Positions 20,242 through 31,320 of a stretch of 64,000 nt of DNA are shown here, piece after piece. The stretch spans positions 248,001 to 312,000 of the forward strand of contig JABUFB010000006.1 of the NCBI GenBank assembly GCA_013314775.1, read 5' to 3'. The stretch's first letter is position 1; each line of letters begins with the position of its first letter. The DNA is from Armatimonadota bacterium (GTDB lineage: Bacteria; Armatimonadota; Zipacnadia; Zipacnadales; JABUFB01). The position numbers were made by a program, and so were the translations under genes. The notes beneath the pieces were generated by a model that saw only the letters and a list, made by a program, of their open reading frames with translations, was not told the origin of the DNA and searched no databases.

Positions 20242-20835
20242 GCCCCGCGCTGAAGCATGGGGCTGTGGGCCTTCGGCCGTCCGTCCCCCGGACGAGGAGG
20301 CAGGTCGGGTGTCGTCGGAGGCCCCGCGCTGAAGCACGGGGCTGGGGGCCTTCGGCCGTCCGTCCTCCGGACGAGGAGGCAGGTCGGGTGTCGCGAGATG
20401 CCCCGCGTTGAAGCACGGGGCTGTGGGTCATGGGCCGTCCGTTCTCCGGACGAGAAGGCAGGTCGGGTGTCGTCGGAGGCCCCGCGCTGAAGCACGGGGC
20501 TGGGGGCCTTCGGCCGTCCGTCCCCCGGACGAGGAGGCAGGTCGGGTGTCGCGAGATGCCCCGCGCTGAAGCACGGAGCTGTGGGTCTTCGGCCGTCCGT
20601 CCCCCGGACGAGGAGGCAGGTCGGGTGTCGCGAGATGCCCCGCGTTGAAGCACGGGGCTGTGGGCCTTCGGCCGTCCGTCCCCCGGACGAGGAGGCAGGT
20701 CGGGTGTCGCGAGATGCCCCGCGCTGAAGCACGGGGCTGGGGGTCAGGGGCCGTCCGTTCTCCGGACGAGGAGGCAGGTCGGGTGTCGCGAGATGCCCCG
20801 CGTTGAAGCACGGGGCTGTGGGTCAGGGGCCGTCC
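20242..20835. repeat. 79-bp tandem repeat array, 7.5 units
   Basis: Units begin at 20242, 20321, 20400, 20479, 20558, 20637, 20716 and 20795 (the last cut after 41 bases), so the period is exactly 79. Each unit contains three inverted repeats: GCCCCG...CGGGGC, GGCCTTCGGCC and CGTCCG...CGGACG, then the near-constant tail GGCAGGTCGGGTGTCG. Variation is patchy: units 3 and 7 share one variant of the middle block (TCAxGGG with GTTCTCC), and the last seven bases are either TCGGAG- or CGAGAT-type. Long open frames here are repeat translations. Confidence 0.95.
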
Positions 20836-20918
20836 TCCGCCAGGGGCACCGGGTTCGGGGGATGCGTGCCGGTTGAGGCCGAATTCGCGTTCCGCGCGCC
20901 CTTCGCCCTGAGTCATCA

Positions 20919-21037
20919 CCCCACAGCCCGCGGAGCGGGCGGCAGCCTATAGCCACGGGTGGAGTGGAGCGAAGCGGAACGGAACCCGTGGACTCGGCCT
21001 ACCCCGGATCGCGTGAGCCCCCGAAGGGAGCGGCAGA
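20919..21037. repeat. Dispersed multi-hairpin repeat, family 2, copy A
   Basis: Holds CCCGCGGAGCGGG, a long hairpin with arms CCACGGGT (20953) and ACCCGTGG (20984) enclosing GGAGTGGAGCGAAGCG, and a third element GCCCCCGAAGGGAGCGGCAG. A near-identical copy lies at 61284-61400 and a shorter one at 30040-30070. Confidence 0.8.
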
Positions 21038-21330
21038 GATGATGAGCGTGGCGAGTGGCTGTGCGTTCGCCGTTCAGAGGCTGCGGGCCGCGTCGCAGGC
21101 TGTGAGGTGAAGGCAGCCCACTTTCCGCAGCCCGGCGGGCCTGAAAAAGGAGACCGTACCCCGACGCGACCGAGCCCACCTGGTTCCGGGGAAGGCACCC
21201 GTCCTCCCCCCGGAACGTTTGAGGGCCCCACGGCGTTTTGGTATACTGGAGCATATCGACCCGGCTTCACATTCCGTGGGCCGGGGTTTTTCGGTTGCCT
21301 ACCATTCTACGAACCGGAGCAGCAAGGGGA
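21038..21330. other. Non-coding gap before the lptD-like gene
   Basis: No gene is seen in these 293 bases. They include the promoter at 21219 and, in the transcribed leader, a short CCGGC/GCCGG hairpin (about 21259-21282) followed by GGTTTTT. Confidence 0.5.
21219..21247 (+). promoter_or_regulatory. Sigma-70-type promoter for the lptD-like gene and secA
   Basis: TTGAGG and TATACT with a 17-base spacer, about 85 bases before the lptD-like start codon. Confidence 0.65.
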
Positions 21331-23025
21331 ATGAGACTGACTTCAGCATTGCTCTGGGCGGGCTTCCTCCTGCTTGTCCAATCGGGCGCCATGGTTGCCG
21401 ATGCGGCGGACACGAAGAAGAAATCCAATCCGGCGGAGGAGGAGCCAATCACTCTCACGCTGGATGGCGACCGTGTCACCTACAGCGCGGACAGGAAGCG
21501 CGCTACCGTGTCCGGCAATGCCCGCATCTGGGTGCGCATGCCCAACTTCGGCGAAGGCGCCACTCTCGTTGAGGCAGACGAGATCATCGCCGACCTCGAG
21601 AAGGGAACCATACAGGTTCCGGGGCAGGCGCGTCTGCTTGTGGGGCCCGCGCTCATGGTCGGGCGTGACCTGGCCATTAATGCCCCGGCAAGGGAGTTTT
21701 CGCTCAAGGACACCGAGGGTTACGGCGCCATCCCGCCGATTGAGGGTTCACGCTACACGGAGCCCGGCAGGGTGTACTTCAAGGGCAAGGGCGTGGTGAA
21801 GCAGGGCGACATCACTAATATCCTTCACGCCCGGATGACCACCTGCCCCAAGGATAATCCAGACTTCGCAATCCTCGCAAAACGCATCAAATACGATCCG
21901 GCGAACGGAAGGGTCATCATCTACGGGGCGAAGCTGAGGCTGTACGGCGTCACCATCCCGCTTGTGCCCTGGATCCGCACGGGCATCGGCGGCGGTGGAA
22001 CAGGCGAGCCGTACACGCTGGGCATGCCCGGCTACAACAGTCTGGACGGGATCAACGTGCCCTTCGCCGTGCGCATGACTCCCGTGGGCGAGGCCTACAA
22101 CGCGGCGATCGTGGGGAGCCTGACCGCAAAATCCGGCATCATCGGCCGCGCCTTCGTAGAACACGAGCGCGGACCGTGGGACTTCGACTTCGGTGTCGCA
22201 AGGCGTCTGAGAATGGTGGACGACGTGACCGATGCCATCGCCGTGGACCAGTTTCCCGAAGTCGGGGCGACGTACTGGTTCACGCCCCGCAAGGGCTGCG
22301 ACAATGAGCTGAAACTCGATCTCGAGGCCGGCTACTACCGGGAGCGCCTCGAGCGCCGGGACGACATTCGGGTCAACCGCCCGCGCGTGGATGCCTGGCG
22401 CAGCCATGCGACGCTGACCTACACCGCGAACGCCTGCAATTACCAGAACCGCGAGGGCGACTGGTACGGAGCGGCGGCGCGCATCAGCAATTACTCTACC
22501 GACGAGACCTACACGGATCTCGAAGCATTCGCGGGACTGGGTGGGCCGATCACCGACAATCTGCGGGGCGATGTGACACTCCGGCACCATTTCATTGGCG
22601 GCACCACGCCTTTCCTGTTCGACGACGTAGATATTCAGACCGAGCTTGCTACGGGCCTTGAGTGGGATGTGGATGACCGCTGGAAACTGGACGGGTGGAC
22701 GCGCTACGACCTGGACGAGGGCGACATGAAGGACTATCAGGTGGGCGTCTCCTATCGCGCCGGGTGTCTCACGTGGGGGCTGTACTACCGGGACGTGAAC
22801 AACGGCATCGGCCTGCGGGTCGACCTGACCGGGATCACCGGGGGCACCGCACCCCTGGGCCGGCGCTCCCGGCTGGAGAAGCAGATGGAGGCCAGGGGCC
22901 TGAGCGTGACGCCGATGGCCTCGAGGCCTGGCGGCAAGCTCAAGATCGACGGTGACAAATACGCGCCCGCAACTGCTGCACCGCCGCAGCCCCAGGCCCC
23001 CGCGGAACCAAAGGAGACACAGTAA
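21331..23025 (+). CDS. LPS-assembly OstA/LptD-like outer membrane protein
   Basis: A 564-residue exported protein that points to a lipopolysaccharide-type outer membrane. A signal peptide (SALLWAGFLLLVQSGAMVAD) is followed by an OstA/LptA-like beta-jellyroll region (LDGDRVTYSADRKRATVSGN, about 40-60, and VEADEIIADLEKGTI). The long C-terminal part has alternating strands rich in Tyr/Arg and paired acidic residues, as in a beta barrel. It is shorter than proteobacterial LptD. The C-terminal 30 residues are Pro/Ala-rich. secA begins two bases after its stop, so the two are probably co-transcribed. Confidence 0.78.
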   Translation: MRLTSALLWAGFLLLVQSGAMVADAADTKKKSNPAEEEPITLTLDGDRVTYSADRKRATVSGNARIWVRMPNFGEGATLVEADEIIADLEKGTIQVPGQARLLVGPALMVGRDLAINAPAREFSLKDTEGYGAIPPIEGSRYTEPGRVYFKGKGVVKQGDITNILHARMTTCPKDNPDFAILAKRIKYDPANGRVIIYGAKLRLYGVTIPLVPWIRTGIGGGGTGEPYTLGMPGYNSLDGINVPFAVRMTPVGEAYNAAIVGSLTAKSGIIGRAFVEHERGPWDFDFGVARRLRMVDDVTDAIAVDQFPEVGATYWFTPRKGCDNELKLDLEAGYYRERLERRDDIRVNRPRVDAWRSHATLTYTANACNYQNREGDWYGAAARISNYSTDETYTDLEAFAGLGGPITDNLRGDVTLRHHFIGGTTPFLFDDVDIQTELATGLEWDVDDRWKLDGWTRYDLDEGDMKDYQVGVSYRAGCLTWGLYYRDVNNGIGLRVDLTGITGGTAPLGRRSRLEKQMEARGLSVTPMASRPGGKLKIDGDKYAPATAAPPQPQAPAEPKETQ

Positions 23026-23027
23026 GG

Positions 23028-25931
<2,904 letters not shown>

Positions 25932-26084
25932 GGCCGTGAGCCGCCGGTGGGATAGGAAATCCTGTCCGCCGTCGCCTTTCACCGCGAGGGGCGGGCGTCT
26001 CGCCCGTCAGATGTTCGCCTTTAGCCGTCTGCAGGGGCGACCGCTGCAATCACACCAAAATCTCACCGGGTGGAGGGAACACCC

Positions 26085-27204
26085 ATGCTGATGGAAATCC
26101 GCGACGAGCTATCACAACTGCGCGACTCCCTTGATGAAATGGGGAATCGTCTTTGACCTGGCCCAGCGCCGGGCTGATCTCGAACAACTCGAGAAGGTGA
26201 CTGAAGAGCCGGGATTCTGGGACGACCCCGAGTCCGCACAGAAGCACATGCAGAAGATCAACCAGCTCAAGCAGTTCGTGGAGCCCTGGGGCGTGTTGCG
26301 CCAGGAGATCGAGGATCTAGAAACTCTCGCGCAGCTGGCTGTCGAAGAAGGAGACGAAGGCCTGGAGGCGGAGCTCAGCGAGGGCCTGGAGAAGGCCCGG
26401 CGCGACCTGAGGGACCTGGAACTCGCCACGGTCCTCAGCGGTCCGTATGATCAGAACAATGCGATCATCACTATCACCGCCGGAGCCGGTGGGACGGAAG
26501 CTTGCGACTGGGCCGAGATGCTTCTGCGCATGTACGGCTTCTGGGCCGAAAACTTCCGCAAGTACAAGTTCGATGTCATCAACTATGTGGAAGGCGACTC
26601 GGCGGGCATAAGAAATGCAACGGCGAAGGTGGAGGGGCCCATGGCCTTCGGCTACCTGAAAGCCGAGGCCGGGGTTCACCGGCTCGTGCGCATCTCGCCG
26701 TATGACAGCTCAAAGCGTCGGCACACCAGCTTCGCATCGGTGGACGTCATCCCGGAAATCGCCGAGGGCGAAGGGGTGCCGATTAAAGAAGAGGACCTTC
26801 ACATTGATACATACCGGTCCAGCGGCGCGGGCGGACAGCATGTGAACAAGACGGACTCGGCGGTGCGCATCAAACATATTCCCACCGGGATCGTGGTACA
26901 ATGTCAGAATGAAAGATCGCAACATGCGAACCGCCGGGCAGCCATGCAGGTACTCCAGGCGCGGCTCAATGAACTTGAGCGGCGTAAGCAGAGTCAAGAA
27001 CTTGAGGGACTGCGCGGCGAGAAAGGTGAAATCTCCTTCGCCAACCAGATCCGCAGTTACGTATTGCAGCCGTACACGATGGTGAAAGATCATCGCACGA
27101 ACGTGGAGAAGTCGGATGTCGAAGGGGTGCTCAACGGCGACATCGACGACTTCATCAAGGCCTATCTGCAGTGGCTTGCGGGCCAAGGGGGTGAGGGGCA
27201 ATGA
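26085..27204 (+). CDS. prfB: Peptide chain release factor 2, with programmed +1 frameshift
   Basis: Releases nascent chains at UGA/UAA codons. Translation starts at the ATG at 26085, after GGAGGGA. Twenty-three codons lead to CTT-TGA-C at 26151; a +1 slip that skips T26154 joins the short frame to the long one (resuming at GAC 26155), giving about 372 residues. This is the classic RF2 autoregulatory site, where low RF2 favours frameshifting at the in-frame UGA. The catalytic motif SSGAGGQHVNKTDSAVRI is intact. The stop-codon recognition tripeptide, normally SPF, reads SPY (ISPYDSSKRRHTSF). The SD-like stimulator is only GGGG, six bases before CTT. Confidence 0.96.
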
Positions 27205-27854
27205 AGACCCTTCACTGGCTGACCGCGGCGATCATCACGATGGCGGTCGTGCTCACTCTGCCGGGGGCGCTGGCGGATGGCACCACCAGCACGACGCTCA
27301 CAACCGTGGGGATCGACGCGGAAGAGACGACATTCGGCGACCTGACCACTGACGCGATTTCCGACGCCGCGGGCACGACGCTGGCGATGGCGCCTGCCGT
27401 GGTTTTCAAGCCCGGCGAGATCGCGCCCGGCAAGGTGACGCAGACGGCGATCGCCCAGTTGCTCCACGATCCGGAGGAGAAGTGGGCGGTCCTTGTCCTC
27501 ACGGGAAGCCAGATCCGCGCGGCAATGGAGCGCTCCGTGTCCTTCGCGCCCACACCCCGGGTCTTCTTTCTCCAGGTCTCCGGCCTGACCGTGGTGTATG
27601 ACCCGAACGCGCCCCGGGGCCGGAAGGTGAAGTCCATCAACGCGGGCTTCGCGCCTTTGGATGACGCGGCAAGCTACGAAGTAGCGATGCCCGAAAGCCT
27701 GGCTGAAGGCGGGTCCGGATACTTCACAATCTTCGGCGATGCTAATCGTGTCCGCACCGGCACGCGGGGTCTCGCCGATGAGATCGCCAACTACGTGACG
27801 AAGCGCGGCTCGGTAAGCTACACCGGCCAGGGCAGGATCGTGGTCGGGGGCTGA
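27201..27854 (+). CDS. Secreted stand-alone 5'-nucleotidase C-terminal-domain protein
   Basis: A 217-residue protein whose ATG overlaps the prfB stop by four bases. Residues 1-26 are a signal peptide (LTAAIITMAVVLTLPGALAD). The rest matches the substrate-binding C-terminal domain of 5'-nucleotidase/UshA-type enzymes: FGDLTTDAISDAAG, VLTGSQIRAAMERSV, FLQVSGLTVVYDPN and YEVAMPESLAEGGSGYF. The N-terminal metallophosphoesterase domain that performs hydrolysis is absent and no partner gene is adjacent. It may bind nucleotides or act with a separate catalytic protein; this is inference. Confidence 0.82.
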   Translation: MKTLHWLTAAIITMAVVLTLPGALADGTTSTTLTTVGIDAEETTFGDLTTDAISDAAGTTLAMAPAVVFKPGEIAPGKVTQTAIAQLLHDPEEKWAVLVLTGSQIRAAMERSVSFAPTPRVFFLQVSGLTVVYDPNAPRGRKVKSINAGFAPLDDAASYEVAMPESLAEGGSGYFTIFGDANRVRTGTRGLADEIANYVTKRGSVSYTGQGRIVVGG

Positions 27855-27860
27855 GTCTCT

Positions 27861-27920
27861 GCCCCGGGTTGAAACCCTGGGCTGTGGGCCTTCGGCCAAT
27901 CGTCCTAACGGACGAGAAGG
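27861..27920. repeat. Dispersed three-hairpin repeat, family 1
   Basis: GCCCCGGGTTGAAACCCTGG, then GGGCCTTCGGCC, then CGTCCTAACGGACG: the same three-hairpin order as at 18963, 29788, 29922 and the 79-bp array. The rest of the 27855-28095 gap shows no gene. Confidence 0.7.
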
Positions 27921-28095
27921 GCTTGCTGTCTGTAGGGCGCGGGCTCGTACCGCGCCGGCTGTTGATCGTCAGTGGCACAGGCAATCCTGCCTGTCCGCCG
28001 TCCCCGCATTGGGCCGAACCGGGTACAGGCACCCGCTTCGCAAATGGCAGCGAAGCGCGATGCCAGTCCGCTGGTGCCGTTCGCCTTTGCCGCCT

Positions 28096-28857
28096 CTACG
28101 CCTTCCGCGCCACGTACAGAAGCTGTCGGTGGTGTCCCGCGAAGGGCTCCCCCTGGTAGGTTCCGTAGACGCCCGTTTCCTCAAATCCCGCTGCCTGCAT
28201 CAGTTCTCGCAGTTCGTCCAGCCCGTACAGCCGTATCGACGCCTCATGAACAATTTGGCCGGGGTCGTCGGGCAATGACCAGCGGCTGTTCATGCGGCTG
28301 CGGGCCTGGTCATACCGGCAGCGCAGGATGAGCTCCTTGCCGGTGGAGGTGACGTGGGACTGGCAATAGGGAGCGTACAGGATCTGGAACTGCCGGTTGC
28401 GGGTGTCTAGCAGGAAGCGGCCGCCGGGCTTGAGGACTCTCGCGGTTTCGCGCAGCACCGTCTCATTCTGCCCATCTTCGAGGAAGTACCCGAAGCTGTT
28501 GAACAGGTTGACCACCACGTCCAGGCTCTCGTCGGCGAAGGGCAGATTCAGGGCGTCGCCGCGGATCAGCGGTGCGGATACTTTCAGGTCGGCGAAGACC
28601 GCCATGGCGCAATCCAGCATCATCTCCGACGCATCCAGGCCCACCACATTCATCCCCCGCCGGGCCAGACGCGCGAGATGCCGTCCGTAGCCGCAGCAGA
28701 TGTCGGCGATACGGTCCTGCGGCGTGAGCTTGAGCATGCGCACCAGCCCCCGCACCTGGCTGTCGGTCTCGCGGTCCGAGGGGAAAAAGGACAGTTCAAG
28801 GGAGTCGGGGCTCTCAAAGAACCGCCGCCACCAGTCCACCGAAACCTGGTCACTCAT
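28096..28857 (-). CDS. Class I SAM-dependent methyltransferase
   Basis: A 253-residue methyltransferase. The SAM-binding fold is clear: motif I IADICCGYGRHLARLARRG (about 47-65), then VVGLDASEMMLDCA, the acidic-hydrophobic motif DVVVNLFNSFGYFLED, and LKPGGRFLLDTRN. The substrate is unknown; the C-terminal region (GLDELRELMQAAGFEETGVY) resembles methyltransferases acting on small molecules. It starts four bases after the acylphosphatase stop on the same strand, so the two are probably co-transcribed. Confidence 0.85.
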   Translation of the reverse strand: MSDQVSVDWWRRFFESPDSLELSFFPSDRETDSQVRGLVRMLKLTPQDRIADICCGYGRHLARLARRGMNVVGLDASEMMLDCAMAVFADLKVSAPLIRGDALNLPFADESLDVVVNLFNSFGYFLEDGQNETVLRETARVLKPGGRFLLDTRNRQFQILYAPYCQSHVTSTGKELILRCRYDQARSRMNSRWSLPDDPGQIVHEASIRLYGLDELRELMQAAGFEETGVYGTYQGEPFAGHHRQLLYVARKA

Positions 28858-28861
28858 TGGC

Positions 28862-29170
28862 TTACCATCCGGTGTGGCGCACTTCGAAGGTTACCAGCGA
28901 AGGGTCCGGCTCTTTCCAGTTCGTGACAACATCGCGGACCCACGCGAAAGGCGGGCCCTCGCGCAGTTTCTTGAGCATCTCTTCTACGGCATCCGGCGGC
29001 CCCTGCACCATGACCTCCACGTTCCCATCCCCCAGGTTCCGCACCCAGCCAGTGAGCTTCAGCCGCGCGGCCTCGCGCTGCACATAGTAGCGGAACCCCA
29101 CTCCCTGCACCCGTCCTGATACCACCGCATGCAGCCGCTTCTCATCCTTCTCGCTCTTGCGACCGGCCAT
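28862..29170 (-). CDS. Acylphosphatase
   Basis: Small enzyme (102 aa) that hydrolyses acyl phosphates. The signature VSGRVQGVGFRYYVQREA (about 17-34) contains the catalytic Arg of the phosphate-binding loop, and GWVRNLGDGNVEVMVQG (about 41-57) contains the catalytic Asn. A short charged N-terminal extension (MAGRKSEKDEKR) precedes the domain. AGAGGTGG lies upstream of the ATG. Its start overlaps the end of a membrane protein gene, and the methyltransferase follows closely. Confidence 0.93.
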   Translation of the reverse strand: MAGRKSEKDEKRLHAVVSGRVQGVGFRYYVQREAARLKLTGWVRNLGDGNVEVMVQGPPDAVEEMLKKLREGPPFAWVRDVVTNWKEPDPSLVTFEVRHTGW

Positions 29171-29549
29171 CGTCCACCTCTCTTCTTGCCCCTGTCCGCC
29201 GGAATATCAGCCATGCGCGCAGGCCCCAGACTGCGGCGCCGGCGCCGATTGCTGACATCACCGCGAGGATCACCAGGCGCAGCACCAGTGCTCTCAACAG
29301 GGGCAATGCTGCAGGCTCCCCGGAGGGTGCGGCCACGATGGTGCGGTCCGCATAGGCCGGATCGGGCGCTTCGGCAACGGTCGCAGCGCGCACCCGGGGT
29401 TTTGGGAACGCTGCGCCCCGGACAGTGACCAGACCCAGCACCACCGACAGCGCCAGCAGGCCCAGCCCCAGCCAAAATGCCATCAGTCCGGGGGTTGCGC
29501 GGCTCCGGTCCCGTAGCAGACGGGAGACTTCTGCGGTCCGTGTACTCAA
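29142..29549 (-). CDS. Small membrane protein with two transmembrane segments, unknown function
   Basis: About 135 residues with hydrophobic helices near residues 23-42 (MAFWLGLGLLALSVVLGLVT) and near 88-112, joined by an Ala/Pro-rich loop that would sit on one side of the membrane; the C-terminal tail is charged. A TTG start at 29549 is chosen because AGGTGG stands nine bases upstream; a GTG at 29612 would add 21 residues but has no ribosome site. The gene overlaps the acylphosphatase start by 29 bases. No family is recognised. Confidence 0.55.
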   Translation of the reverse strand: MSTRTAEVSRLLRDRSRATPGLMAFWLGLGLLALSVVLGLVTVRGAAFPKPRVRAATVAEAPDPAYADRTIVAAPSGEPAALPLLRALVLRLVILAVMSAIGAGAAVWGLRAWLIFRRTGARREVDDGRSQEREG

Positions 29550-29780
29550 GCCACTACGCCACCTGATGACCGCGCGCGGCGGCAGGCATTGAACGTGGCG
29601 AGAGTATATCACAGGGCGCGAAGGGGGGCAAAGCGCAGGGGCTGTAGTTGCCGTGTGCAGGACGCGTGTTCGTCCTGCGCCGATCGTTCCGAGGGGCCAA
29701 CGTCAATTTCCGCCGACCGGGACGGCCTCTTCCGCCGACCGGGACGGTCGGCCTACGCGAAGACTTCACGTCGCGTAGGT

Positions 29781-29876
29781 CGTCGGTGCCCCGGGTTGAA
29801 ACCCCGGGGCTAGGGGCCTTCGGCCGGGCGTCCTGAGGGACGCGAAAGCCGAGAAGATTGCCGACCGGGATGGTCG
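29781..29876. repeat. 96-bp direct repeat copy 1 with family 1 three-hairpin core
   Basis: The core GCCCCGGGTTGAAACCCCGG starts at 29788, followed by GGCCTTCGGCC and GCGTCCTGAGGGACGC. It is repeated at 29915 with four differences over 96 bases, an offset of 134 bases. Confidence 0.8.
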
Positions 29877-29914
29877 ACAGGCCGTGGGCCGTGCCGTCCG
29901 TTGTTGCCGTCCGT

Positions 29915-30010
29915 CGTCGGTGCCCCGGGTTGAAACCCCGGGGCTAGGGGCCTTCGGCCGGGCGTCCTGCCGGACGCGAAAGCCGAGAAGATTGCCCACC
30001 GGGACGGTCG
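29915..30010. repeat. 96-bp direct repeat copy 2 with family 1 three-hairpin core
   Basis: Core from 29922. It ends with a CACCGGGACGGTCG palindrome. One of the four differences from copy 1 restores pairing in the third hairpin (CCTGCCGG against CCTGAGGG context). Confidence 0.8.
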
Positions 30011-30039
30011 GGATACGCGAAGCCCGTCGCATGCCTTTG

Positions 30040-30070
30040 CCCCACAGGCCGCGAGGCGGGCGGCAAATAC
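30040..30070. repeat. Short family 2 repeat element
   Basis: CCCCACAGGCCGCGAGGCGG and the following GCGGCAAATAC match the first hairpin of the larger family 2 copies at 20919 and 61284; the remaining hairpins are absent. Confidence 0.55.
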
Positions 30071-30168
30071 CAACCACGGCCTCCCTGGAAGGACCCTCCC
30101 GCACCTGTGTGGAAGTTGCCGGCCACGCAAACCGGACAGTTACCACCGTTCATCTGGAGGGAACTCCA

Positions 30169-31161
30169 ATGCCACTGGGCATCTGCGTCATCGGCGCCGG
30201 GGATCTTGGAACAAATCACGCAAAGAACTGGCTCACCGTGCCGGACGTGCAACTCATCAGCGTTGCCGACCCCAATCTCGAACGGGCCAATGCGTCCGGC
30301 GAGAAGTACGGCTTCCGGTCGGTCCACGGCGACTACCGGGAAGCCCTGGATCAGCCCGGCATCGATGCCGTCTCCGTGGCCGTGCCCGAGTATCTGCACC
30401 GAGAGTGTTCCGAGGCCGCGATGGAACGCGGGTACCATGTAATGTGCGAGAAGCCCATCTCCCTTACCGTTGAGGACGCCGAGTCGATGATCGCCACCCG
30501 CGACCGCACGGGCGTTAAGCTCGCCTTCGGCTTCTGCAAGCGTTTCCTGGGGCAGATCCACGCCCTGCGCGACCTGGTGCAGGGCGGACGCATCGGCCGG
30601 CCCTGCGTGTACCGGTTCGTCACCGGGGTGGAGCGACGCCCGAAGATGTGGATCATGGACCGGCGCTACGGCGGCGGCCCGGTCATCGATTTCTGCTGCC
30701 ACTACTTCGACCAATGGGGCATCATTTTCGGCGGCAAGCCGGTGCAGGTGATGGCCGCCGGGATGACCTTCTCCGAGGGCGCCGAGGAACTGCCCAACAT
30801 CGAGCCGGAACTGGACACTGCCAACTTCACGGTGGAATATGACACCGGCGACATCGGCATGATCAGCATCACGTGGGGCCTGCCGCGGGGAGTGAGCACC
30901 GGCGGCTTCGAAGACCTCATCGGCCCGGACGGGGTCATCGATATCCAGGGCCTGAAGAAGCTCACCCTCAAGACCCGCGAGGGTGAGGAGGTCTTCGATG
31001 ACCTGGACACCGACATGTACGCGAAGCAGTTGCAGGCCTTTGCGCGGTCGATCCGGGAAGACCTCCCGGTTCCGGCCAGCGCCGAGGACGCCCTCGCAGC
31101 GCTCAAGGTGTCCCTCGCGGTGATCCAGTCCGCGCGCACGCATGAGGTTGTAAGGTTGTAG
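30169..31161 (+). CDS. Gfo/Idh/MocA-family oxidoreductase
   Basis: A 330-residue NAD(P)-dependent oxidoreductase of the kind that acts on sugars and cyclitols. The dinucleotide motif ICVIGAGDLGTNHAKNW opens the protein, VADPN follows the second strand, and the EKP motif is present (MCEKPISLTVEDAESM, about 94). The C-terminal beta-sheet domain carries GGGPVIDFCCHYFDQWG with the conserved His region. CTGGAGGGA precedes the ATG; the longer frame upstream is repeat DNA. A sugar kinase gene follows after 160 bases, suggesting a shared sugar pathway. Confidence 0.88.
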   Translation: MPLGICVIGAGDLGTNHAKNWLTVPDVQLISVADPNLERANASGEKYGFRSVHGDYREALDQPGIDAVSVAVPEYLHRECSEAAMERGYHVMCEKPISLTVEDAESMIATRDRTGVKLAFGFCKRFLGQIHALRDLVQGGRIGRPCVYRFVTGVERRPKMWIMDRRYGGGPVIDFCCHYFDQWGIIFGGKPVQVMAAGMTFSEGAEELPNIEPELDTANFTVEYDTGDIGMISITWGLPRGVSTGGFEDLIGPDGVIDIQGLKKLTLKTREGEEVFDDLDTDMYAKQLQAFARSIREDLPVPASAEDALAALKVSLAVIQSARTHEVVRL

Positions 31162-31320
31162 CGTGGTGAGACCTTACGGGCAGCATGATTGCACCCTCAT
31201 CGCGCAGGTCGAGCGTCTCGCTCGACATTGCCGCCCGAGGCTCGAGGTCGACCGGGATGGGCGACCTACGCGAGACGGTCGACATACGCGGATCGCTCAC
31301 ACACCACCGAGGAGACAGAC
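31162..31320. repeat. Intergenic palindromes
   Basis: Contains GTCGAGCGTCTCGCTCGAC at 31208 and related GTCGACC elements near 31247, of the same palindrome type as at 19022. No gene is seen. Confidence 0.5.

Larger units (their letters stand above)
29550..30168. other. Repeat-filled intergenic region
   Basis: More than 550 bases without a convincing gene. It contains palindromes of the CCGACCGGGACGGTCGG type (about 29713 and 29734), two near-identical 96-bp direct repeats (below) and a short family 2 element at 30040-30070. The following oxidoreductase starts at 30169. Confidence 0.6.

Noticed and set aside
20242-20835. CRISPR array
   Set aside because: Units are contiguous 79-bp copies without unique spacers, and no cas genes are nearby.
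20180-20919. Several overlapping minus-strand frames with repeated RGASRDTRP-type peptides
   Set aside because: These are translations of the 79-bp tandem DNA repeat in different frames, not a repeat protein: all frames stay open equally and no ribosome site is present.
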